Assembly (NCBI GenBank): GCA_008828725.1
Contig: MEHQ01001731.1
Span: 259,063-323,062, forward strand
Direction: 5' to 3'
From: Saccharina japonica
Lineage: Eukaryota; Sar; Phaeophyceae; Laminariales; Laminariaceae
Length of the DNA: 64,000 nucleotides
Part shown: one piece after another, positions 11,201-21,900 of the stretch
How the letters are laid out: the number at the start of each line of letters is the position of its first letter
Position numbering within the stretch: position 1 is the first letter of the stretch
Notes under the pieces: generated by a model
The model's database searches: none
What the model was told of the DNA's origin: nothing
What the model saw: the letters and a program-made list of their open reading frames with translations, nothing else
Made by a program: the position numbers and the translations under genes

Positions 11201-14200
11201 TATAGGTCGCGGACTTGCTCGTCTATATGCTATAGGATTGATCATCTAGGCCATGGCTTTGTTAATCTATTACGAGGGACCCCAGTAAATAGGACCAAAT
11301 ATTGTTACTAAAAATAGGAAAATATGTAGGTTTTTGTGTGCAATCGATGTCCTATTTACTATGCCTCCCCGTAATAGCCCATGGACTTTTTCATCCAGGC
11401 CAAGAGGTTGCTCGTTTTTGGGATTATTCGTCCATTTTTCTTAAATTCGTTTTTTGGGTGACGTACAGAGTCCCTGCACTAGAATCAAGAGAAACAGCTC
11501 CATGAAAATTGCGGGTGCACCCCTACGTACCTTAAGGTATATAGCATGCGTCGGCGAGAAATGTCTGGGACCAAAAGTGCAGCCCCAATACCTGCCGTGG
11601 AACGGCTCTGTTTTTTTTTTTGCCGTTGTGGTTGTCAATCCTCTCCAGCGGATTGGTTGAAATGCGGCTTCAAGCTCACCACACTTTCCCCGTTAAAAGC
11701 ACGTGTCGAGTACGTAGGTTAAGCAAGGTTAAGCTCGCCACCCTTCCGCATTTGAAGTTCGTGTCGCGTATCAGTTCAATCCACCACTCTTGTTGCAACA
11801 GCAGAGAAACGGATCGTGTGTCAGTTTAACCCGCCACTCCTGTCTGGCTGGAATGACCCCGGCCCTCCTTCCCCCTCTCTTTTTTGTTTGTTTTTTGTTT
11901 CGAAACCGCCGTCGCCGTGAAGGTGCTCGAGCAAGCCGAACATCCTTGCTTGCAGTCCGTGCCTCTCCTGTCCCGGTCTGCTTCTAGCGCGGGTGCCGCA
12001 CAGGTGAGCAAGCGCTCAGGCGCCGCCTTCCCCGACAAAAGGGTGCGAACGGTCTGAACCTACAAAAAACATATCAACACCTCAGACAGATCATCTACAG
12101 ATAGATCATGATCTAGATCATCTAGAGATATATCATGATCTAAATCTTCTACAGATAGAGCATGATCTAGATCATCTACAGATAGATCATGATCTAGATC
12201 ATCTACATATAGACCACTATCTAGATCATGTAGCATCACATCGCCTGCTTTTTGCGAGAGGTTGTTTAGGATGGTATAGATCCCACCTGTAGAATGTTCG
12301 GATGTTTTCTTCCACTTCAGGGTTATGGGAGCCTGTCCTGTGAGCACGGACTCGGTTTTAGAGATGAGTTAATCTGATAACCACAATAACAGAATCAACA
12401 ACAGCAACAACAACGACAATAACAATAACACTGACAACACACAACAACAACAACAACAACAAACAATACACAGGGGCAGGACAGACGCCAGATGGAATAC
12501 ATCGCGAAAGCTTTCGAGTTTGTCGAGGACGGTGATCACAGGGTGGCCGCGGTGAACCTGCAGGGGCAAGGCCTAGACGACGCGTGGACCGCCCTCCTCG
12601 GCAGCACGCTAGAGACCAGCCACACCGTGCGCACTGTCATGCTAAACCGGTGAGAAACAGCGAGGAGCAACCCACATACAGCTGTGTGTGTTGTTCACAT
12701 TAAACCTTCCTTTCTACCCGTCGACATTCAGCACACCCAGTGTCCGTGCCGATTTTTCATTCTAAAAAGGTACCAGTTATGTGGTCACAAAACTAAGACA
12801 CAGAGATACTACGCTCAGTGCAGCAAGCAGAGCAGACAATGCAATGCCTTATACGACAGGCCAAGACCTACCCTGCTAGCAATCCAGGTGCATGAAAGCG
12901 AAAAAAGAGAGGGCTCGGGTACATACAACAAGGGGGCAGCTGACAACAAAACGAGCAAAAAGAGAGGTAGAGGCTGAGATTTACAGGGAAATTATAATAT
13001 TCGGGAGGGAGTCGGTGGACTAAAGTTAGTGCAGAACGAACCCATTCTCAAATCAGAAACTCAGCCTCGGCTGACAACAAAACGAGAAAAAAGAAAGGCA
13101 CGGCACTGATATTTTGCAGGAAAATACTGTTAATAATATTCGGAAGTCGTTGTACTAAAAAGTTAGTGTAGAACGCACTCATTCTCAAACAAGAAACCCA
13201 CAGCCTAAACCAGCTTTCCTGTGTCTTAAGAGGTGTCCTGTCAGGTACAGCTCCGTGCACATGTATGTGTATTTTGACGCATACTACTACGGTAGCCTGC
13301 ATGCAGGTGCACCATTCTTTTCCTGAGGGTGGCATGATCACTTGAGGAGCTCTATACCTGCAGTAGCCTGCACACTGATTATGGAGGAAACGAAAAGTGC
13401 TGTCATACCCGATGAACAATCCCATGGCTTGAGACATGAAAATGAAAATATTGCGACACAAAAAAAAACGAAATTCCGACGATTTTGGGTTAAGGATGCC
13501 TCCCAAGTCATTTAGAAAACCTTTCAGCCAAAAAAGTGCTACTCGTACCTCTATCGTAGAGCGCGTCTCTTGACGGTAGAAGGTCTGCTGCGACAAATGC
13601 TTGCCTCTGTCGGTCACGAGGGTGGGTGGGCTCGTTTCACCCCTCTGCTTCCTCTTTTGCCTGACTTCGTGCTACGGTAGAGGTGCACCATGATTTTTCT
13701 GAGGCCCCTCACTCAAGGAGCTCTGCACTAATAGTAAGTAATACTAAGCCACCTGCCTTTGGAGGGAAATAAACCGCTATGATATATACCCGGTGAACAA
13801 TCCCATGCTCCAGTAATAGACATCCCAAAACATTACATTGCGAAGATAACGATGGCACTGATGTGGGGTTAAGGAGCTCCGCCGTTTCAGAAACAATCTC
13901 AGCCAAAACGTGCTACCTCCATTGTGGCACGCGTCGCCTGTCCTTGCCGAGCAAGCTAAGGACAAAGCCCACAGCCACGCGGTCGAACGAAGGCGTTGTT
14001 CCGACTCAGAGCCCATCAAAAACGGCATCAACGACCAGGGACCACGGCTCATTTTACGAGCCTAAGGTGTCATAAAAGCCACCGCCCTTTTCCCGCGTTA
14101 AAACATCAGGTTTGTCCTTTCCCCTTTCGGCAAGAAGCCTAACCCTCCCGCCCGCTCTCGCACCTAACGCACCCTCAATAGCGATACCACACAACGCACA

Positions 14201-15891
14201 ATTTGAGCACGTTTCCCCCCCCCTATAAATATGTTATATATGTATAGGTTGGGTTGGCGTCGGTTGGCAACGACGCTGTAAAACACGCCTCTCACTGAGT
14301 GAGCTAGACAACCAGGGTACCGTTTTGTTTTGGTCGGTCCCCAAGGCTGGCGGTCTTGTTAGATCATTCGTGCGGAGTTGATAATCTCAACTCCGCACAA
14401 GAGGAATGATCGTATCATGTACTGTGTATATGGTAAGGCACCCACGAGGCAGATGCCTAATATTACCCATTGCTGTCTCTGAAAGTGGCCACACCAGAAA
14501 TTAAGTCAATTCATTGGAGGCTGTCGTCCATATGCAAGTCCGCCTCACAGGCGGTTCTGATGCAGCTCACCCTCCATTCGACTCGCCCTATACCTCACGG
14601 CGCTTCGCGCTTGGTGTAAGCAATGTCTGCCTGGTTGGTGAGAGCCCAACGTGCTCTGTCCCGGCATTGTAGGGATGCGAGGGTTTATGGCCATATGACT
14701 ACTGTCGTGCACGACATGAGTACACCCTCCCCCGTCCCCCCCCCCCCCCCCCGCTGTCACCCTTCGTAAAAAAGCAGCAACTCAATAGGAGACAGGGGAG
14801 TGGCGCTCCTGGCGCAGTCCCTCCGCATAAATGCCTCTGTGGAAACCCTGTCGCTGGGCGGCAACCGGCTGACCGACAAGGCGGCCAAACGTTTGGCAAG
14901 TCTCCTGCGGAGTGGCCGCTCCTCGCTCAAGACGCTAAACCTTGCCGGCGTAGCCCCAAGACCCACAAGGTGCACGGGTTACTCGTTTGGGTTTGTGGGT
15001 CGCAATTTTTCGGTGGTGGTGGTGGTGGTGGTTGTGGCGGCGGCGGCGGTGGCGGCGACGTGGCTTCTTCTGTTGCTGGTCGGCGCGATTGTTTACCTGC
15101 CCGTTCTCCGTGTGTCAGACGTAAGGGTACAGTTAGTGTATATGCGTACCTGGTACATAAGTTTTCGGCTGCCCTTTTGTTCCTCGCGGGCTCTTACGAT
15201 TGCGCCTTCTGGTCGCGGTCTGACTTTCCCACACGTCAGGCAGATGATGATCTGTTCTGGGATAGATTTGTGATCTAGATCGTCTACATGTAGTAGTTCC
15301 TCACCTTCCGGGATGAGATATATCGTGACGTGGACAATTGAGTTCGTCACCTGCAGCTGTGAGGAGTTGTTCAGGATCTGCGTAGTACAGATCCAACCCA
15401 GGAAACATGCGCTAGATCATGCGGGATATTCGGGTCCCTACCCGGCAACATGAGCTAAATCATACAAGATCGGGAGTAGGTCTGCCTTGAAAGGTCTCCT
15501 GCTTATAGATCGTGAAGTGGGAATCGATGGTCTGTCAGAGGTGTGAAAGTTTCGTTGAACGCCAGCGTCTCCCTTCAACGGTGCAGTGTGTTCGAATGTG
15601 ACTATTCAACATTAACGGTTACGTGTACTTTCGTGTGGTCGGCATATTCTTGAGTATTTGACTCTTGACTTCGGTGATCGTACGTGTTGAATATGCTGCA
15701 CATGGGGACAGTCCGTTCTGTCTCTCGTCTGTTGCAGATCAATAAATATAAAACCCGATTCGTACTACATATTTTTCATCTTGACTCATCGTCCTGGAAT
15801 ACGAGCACAGTGTACGCATCCCCTTGGGCCTTTTCCTCATAAATCGCGCAAGCGCCACCGCGCGCTACAGGATATGTCTACCCGTTTGCCG

Positions 15892-15946
<55 letters not shown>

Positions 15947-18900
15947 TCCCTTCTCCTCTTGACTGAACGCAACATTCTCACCCTCGCCCCTGTAGCACTT
16001 GCGTAGGCGGCAGCAGGTGTTCAGGGCGTTTGATCGATTGGTTGGTTGGTTGATTGGTTGGTTGATTGGATGGGTGATTGGGTGATTGGGTGATTGGGTG
16101 CTTGGTTGATTGGTTGATAGCTTGATTGGGCTTGATTGATTGATTGATTGAATGATTGAATATTTGACTGATCGCCTGATTGACTGATTGGCTGACTGAT
16201 TGATTTGATTGATTGGTTGATTGATTGACTGATTAATTGATTGATTGAATGGTTGATTAATTGACTGATTGGTTGATTGATTGATTGGATTATTGATTTG
16301 ATGATTGATTGATTGATTGACTGAATGCCCAATTGCTTTGTGTTGATTGATTCATTGCTTGATTGGCGTCGCTGGCTATATCACCTCTCCCACTCACACG
16401 CTCTCGCATGTCCTTGCACAGCAATGCCCAGAGCCGCTCTTCAGCGACGGAATCCCTGCCGGAACCCTGCATCTCTGCGATGGGTGCCGCGGCGTTGGCC
16501 CTCGCCCTTGGAGACCCCGCTTCGGGCAAAGGATGTGCGCTTGTCAGTCTCAACCTAGCCTTTCAAAGGCAAGTCGCGGTAGAATACAACACGAGTCGAT
16601 GTTGGCAAATTATTTTGTAACGTCGCATACGTGAAGGTCACTTCGAGACGTGGCATCCCAACACAAACAAACGAAACCCTTCCTCTCCGACAAAACGAAG
16701 CGGAACCCCGTTTCTTGGGGTGGGATTGGTTTGCCAAATAGATGTACACCCCGAGGCCCATCTATAGCGTCACACACCCTTTTTTACGAGGTTAATAAGA
16801 CGGCATGCAATACTCACGAGGAAATATTTTGCACGTGTAACCGGCATGAGTACGTAGACACAACCAAAAAAAAAACGCCTTTCCTACGGTGGCATGCATC
16901 CTCGGTGTCATCCCTGATTTAGGCGACGAAACACGCCATTGGTGGCTGAATGGGCCCTTGGTGCGCATAACTGAAGACCCTCCCTCCCTCCCTCCCTCCC
17001 TCCCTCCGCGGCACGTGCCGCCCTTGCCGCCCTGTTCGCTGCTATTTTCGGAATCCCTGCTGCTGTTTCCGCACATGCTTCAGAGTCGAGGACGCCGGAG
17101 CCATTGCTTTGGCGGCGGCGCTCAAGAGACCGTCTTGCCACTTAGAGGTGAGCAGTGTAATACAGGTATTGTTCCGGGTGGGCTAATGTAGTAGTAAGAG
17201 TAATCAGAACCAACGATGGACCCAAAAACCATATCTCCCCCTGTGTTTACCTACCGTGTTTGGTTCTGACTACTATAGGTGTTCTCCCAAAATAGGACGG
17301 GTTATCGGTGGGGGTCGCTTTCCGGTTGGAATGGACTCTTCGCTTCTCGTTTTTTTTTTTACTTATTTATTTCCTCGAACATTGAACGTTGTTTACCCTT
17401 ATCCCCCCAAGTATGTTAGGCAGAAGCCCTTCTGGGAATATGAATAGACTACTGGCTGCTGATGTGAATAGACTATTGGTTGATGGATGTTAATAGACTG
17501 CTGTTGATATTAAAGAGATCACGGTTGATATTTATAGACTAGTGTCCCCGGTGGAATAACAGGTGAATCTCGTCCCTGTTAAGAGTCAAGGGCGTGAGTT
17601 CGAGCCTCCCCCGAGTGCATGCTCGAAGGGATTTTTTCTCGCAATTTGTTTTTACTATTAATAGCGGAAAGCGCGAGAGCGTGAGTCAGCTAAATTCGAT
17701 GAAAATCGACGAGCGTTGGGAATGCTGAACCCTCTGCGTGATAAAAATCATTGCACGAACCGTAGTGGGGAGGAGGGAGAAGATCCTGATTTGTGACCCC
17801 GGATCTGAGTTTTCGACTATGGAGGAAGAGGGACAGAAGTGCGAAGATAATAAATGGGATGGCAAAAAAAGAACAAAAAAGTGTCGATATCAATAAACTA
17901 TGGTCGATATTAATAGACCACTGCTGTTAACAATGAATAGGCTATTGATGACACGAATAGGCTACTGTTGATGTCTTACAGGGGAGGGTAATGCAAGACA
18001 ATAGCGCAAGTCCCGAAATCGCAGATGCCCGGGGGTAACCACGCACGGAACTACCGCTGTGCCGTTTCAACTGCTCTCAACGAAACCCCCCACCCCGCTC
18101 CGTTATCTATTGAACCGTTTTTTTTCCCACAGGTGTTGGGGTTGTCGAGGACACAGTTGACAGACGCAGCCGCGCTCGCTTTCGCGCGTGCTCTCGTCGA
18201 CGGACAATCGGGCAGGAAGCGCAAACAAGAAGCGGGCGGTGACGGGGGTCGGGGGGGCAACGCCCGCTGCTCCCTCCGCCGGTTGGACCTTTCCCGAAAC
18301 AACATCATGGACGAAGGGGCTCGGTGAGGCTATTATGGTTGAGATGGCGAATCGAGACGCGTGCTTACGATAGAGGCATGCCTTATAGCACTTTTGTTTT
18401 TTTGGGCCTTCTAAGGCAACTACTTAATATTTCTGACTGATGGGGCCTCTCAAGTGAGGAACTACCCGATAAGGCGTGTGCCTTAAAAGGCATGTCTTGT
18501 CGTTTATTTCTTTGTTTTCCCCCCAATATTGTTCGTGACGTATCTAGGCCATGAAATAGTGTATCGAGGGGCTGCCCTTTCCGTATTTGTTTTTAACTCT
18601 CAAGGTCAGGTTTTTGGGCGGAGAGGAGAAAGTTTCGACGAAACCCACGAGAAAAAATTGGCGAAAATCATTTCTGACTAACGGGTGGGGGGGGGGGCTC
18701 CTAAAAGTGAAAAGAAAAAACTACTCAATATTGTCGAAACCCCCTCCATGGTTTTCCATGGTTTTCTATATTTTGCGTTGTATACACCTAGCTTATGGGA
18801 GTGGAAACGTTCTTAAGGTAGGAGGTGGCAACCTTGATTTTCTAATGCTCCTCACGCGATTATAGTATGTGAACAAGTTAGCTCACACTACAAAATGCAC

Positions 18901-21900
18901 CTTTTTGATAAAAAGTATCGAGCTTAGCCCCATGGATTAGGTATACAACGAGTTGTGTTGTAAAACGCGAATGGGACGGGTAGAGTTCCTCAGTTGAGAA
19001 GTATACTAATAGTCAGTAACAGCCAGTAATAGTCAGTCATAGTCAGTAGTAGTCAGCGATAGCCAGTAGTAGTCAATAATAGTCAGAAATAGTCAGTTAT
19101 AGTCAGTAATAGTCAGTTATAGTCAGTAATAGTCAGTAATAGTCAGTAACAGTCAGTAATAGTCAGTTATAGTCAGTAATAGTCAGTAATAGTCAGTAAC
19201 AGTCAGTAATAGTCAGTAATAGTCAGTAATAGTCAGCAATAGTCAGTACTAGTCAGTAATAGTCAGTAATAGTCATTAGTAGTCAGTAATAGTAAGTACT
19301 ACTGTAGTCAGTAATACCTGGTAGTCAGTACTAGTCAGTACTAGTCAGTACCAGTACTAGTCAGTCAGAAATGTTTTTTTTTTCGCCAAAAACAAATGCT
19401 ATAAGGCATGCCCTGTCGCAGCACGCGTCAGTCTTCACCTTTGCTTCTATATACAGCAGTATGTTTCGTAGATAGCTCTTCAAAGCGAAGAGGCTCATAA
19501 TTGCCAGGACCTACCTCTCTACCGCAACACGCGTCTACTGCCCTATTTACGGAGGACCATAGTAAATAGGACCAAATGTTGTTAGTAATAAAAGGGAATA
19601 TATAGGTTTTTGTGTGTACCATAGGTCCTATTTACTATGGTTCTCCGTAAAAGTCTTTTTCCCACAGCCCCGCCCCCCCTCTACACGAAAGAGGCGTTTT
19701 CTGGTGTAACGATAGTGGCACGGAAGGTATAAGACGGTTGGGTGGAAGGCTACCACTGTCGGTCGTCGCAGTCGGTTGGACTTCCTGTGGGCGATGTTGT
19801 TCGCGCGTCCCCTATAGGAGTGCGGTATTCTGCCGCGGGGGTACTGCAGCGCACCCGTTACTTTCAAGGTAGCAAATATCAGCTTCACTACCTGGTATTA
19901 AGTACCGTGTCCTCTCTTTGTGGTATGAATACGTACGTAATAATGCCTCTTTTTCAATAGTCGGCGTCATACTACCCCAAACGTGACAAATGTAGCTAAT
20001 ATTTATGGACATCCTGATGTAGCTAGTATTCCTGGACAGAGTGTATTAATCTGTGGCACCGTGTAGTAACAGTTAGTGCATTATCTGTTCCAACTTTTAC
20101 TATGAAGTATTAACCTGCGGCACCGCCGTGTAGTAATATTTAAGTGTTATTATCTGTTATATCTATACTGCGGCGGGTGCGGTGCCTTATCGATACACCA
20201 GGTATCTCGTACTAGAATCGGGAGGGGGGGGGGGGATCCACGAGCGTCCCCCCGTTTTGTTTTCTCGCTTTGAGCCTCCATCACGAACATACCACACCTT
20301 ATCACCCGGGTGATATGATAGCACACCCCCCATCCCATCAGACGGGGTTTCCAAGCTGATTTTCTCGACGAAGGAGAGAAAGGGTGCAACAAACGCCAAG
20401 CGATATGTGTGTGTGTCTTTGGAAAGGTCCCGACGACGTCTTCCCAACGCCCGCCATTTTCGTTGAGTGTATGCTCACCTTGGACGGAAATATAAGGACC
20501 ATTGAGGTACAAATATGAATACCAAATGGTCCTTACATTTCCGCCAAGGGTGGAGTACGATAAGTTGGTAGGGGGTTTGTTGATTGTGCTCAGTAACACA
20601 ACGCATAAGATCCATCGTATCGTAGAAGTTCCAAATGGGATATTTCATCGTATCGTAGATAGGAATTCTTGTAGTGGGATATGGGACATCGATCAATCAA
20701 TCAACAGGGTTTCTCACGGCGAAAGCGAGACTACGGCGTCCTGCACGGCCCACTACGCCCCGTGAGGAACGTTGTCGTAGAGCTGTTTTGTTTTGGGGGG
20801 GGGGTAGAGTGTGTCGTCGGACTCTCTCCCCATAATCCTGCGCTTGCGCCCGCCACGCGTGCTCCTCCACGGAAGAGGTTCTCCTCCGAGTGACCTTTCC
20901 AACCATTTTTGATGGCCTGGTTCGGCGGAAGCACACGGCACGACCCGACACGAAACATTTCGAGAACCCAGCTTGAACCAGTCTGAGGGACACATGTACG
21001 TGTAGGTCCATATTTAGAAGAAGAAAAAAAAACAGTAACTGTACGTATAGGTCCATATTTAGAAGAAAAGAAAAACCCATTAGCTGTGAGATTGAGAAGT
21101 TTGTCGATTTTCATCTATATACCAAAGTGGGCGTAAGTATTCGGACCGTTCGATATTCATATTAAGGTTTAATCGGTTCTTGTATTTCGGCCCAGATTGG
21201 TATATATCGATTTCCTTTCGCTTGCCGTTACCTATGCCTTCCGTTTTTTGGGGCTGGATAGACTTTCCAAATTTCAACGGTTCTGGTGGGCGTTTCGTTT
21301 TTTTTTGCAGCTGTACAAAACGCCCTCGGGGTTTCACCTTGGGCGACCTCAACCTCCGCATGCCTCCGAAGGGAAATCTTGCACACCCCGTACAGATCAC
21401 CGATATTCCTACTTCATGGTCTAGATATTTCAGGGCATATATAATCTTGATCTGCATGATCTGTATGATCTGTATGATCTGTATGATCTGTATGATCTGT
21501 AGGGTCTGTAGGATCTAGCTCATGTTGCCCAGTGGGAACCGTATAATCTGCACAATCTAGGTAGCACATGCTCCCTTGTGTTGGACCTGTACAGCACAGA
21601 TCCTGCTATAACATATCATAACGGCAGGTTAGAATCTAGATGATATGTAGATGATCTATCTGTAGATGATCTGTAGATGATCTGTAGATGATCTGTCCGA
21701 CGTGCGGAACCGTGTACTTATCACATTGAATAAAATACCCCGCGCATCTGCTACCGAAACCTGCCCGTCATCTGCGCCGCCCCGCTATCCCGCAGGGCTC
21801 TGGCAGCGGGGATAATTGAAGACTGCCAGCGCCATCGTGACGGCAGCAGAAACAACAACGGCAACAACAACAACAATAGCGACGACCCTACGACCAACAT

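Noticed and set aside
14566-14753. Family D as a hammerhead retrozyme or rRNA fragment
   Set aside because: No CTGATGA...GAAA core and no recognisable rRNA helix; only simple stem-loops.
17545-17640. Possible tRNA (GAGTTCGAGCC box-B-like word)
   Set aside because: No paired acceptor or T stem and no proper box A; the same word at 38,250 is also isolated.
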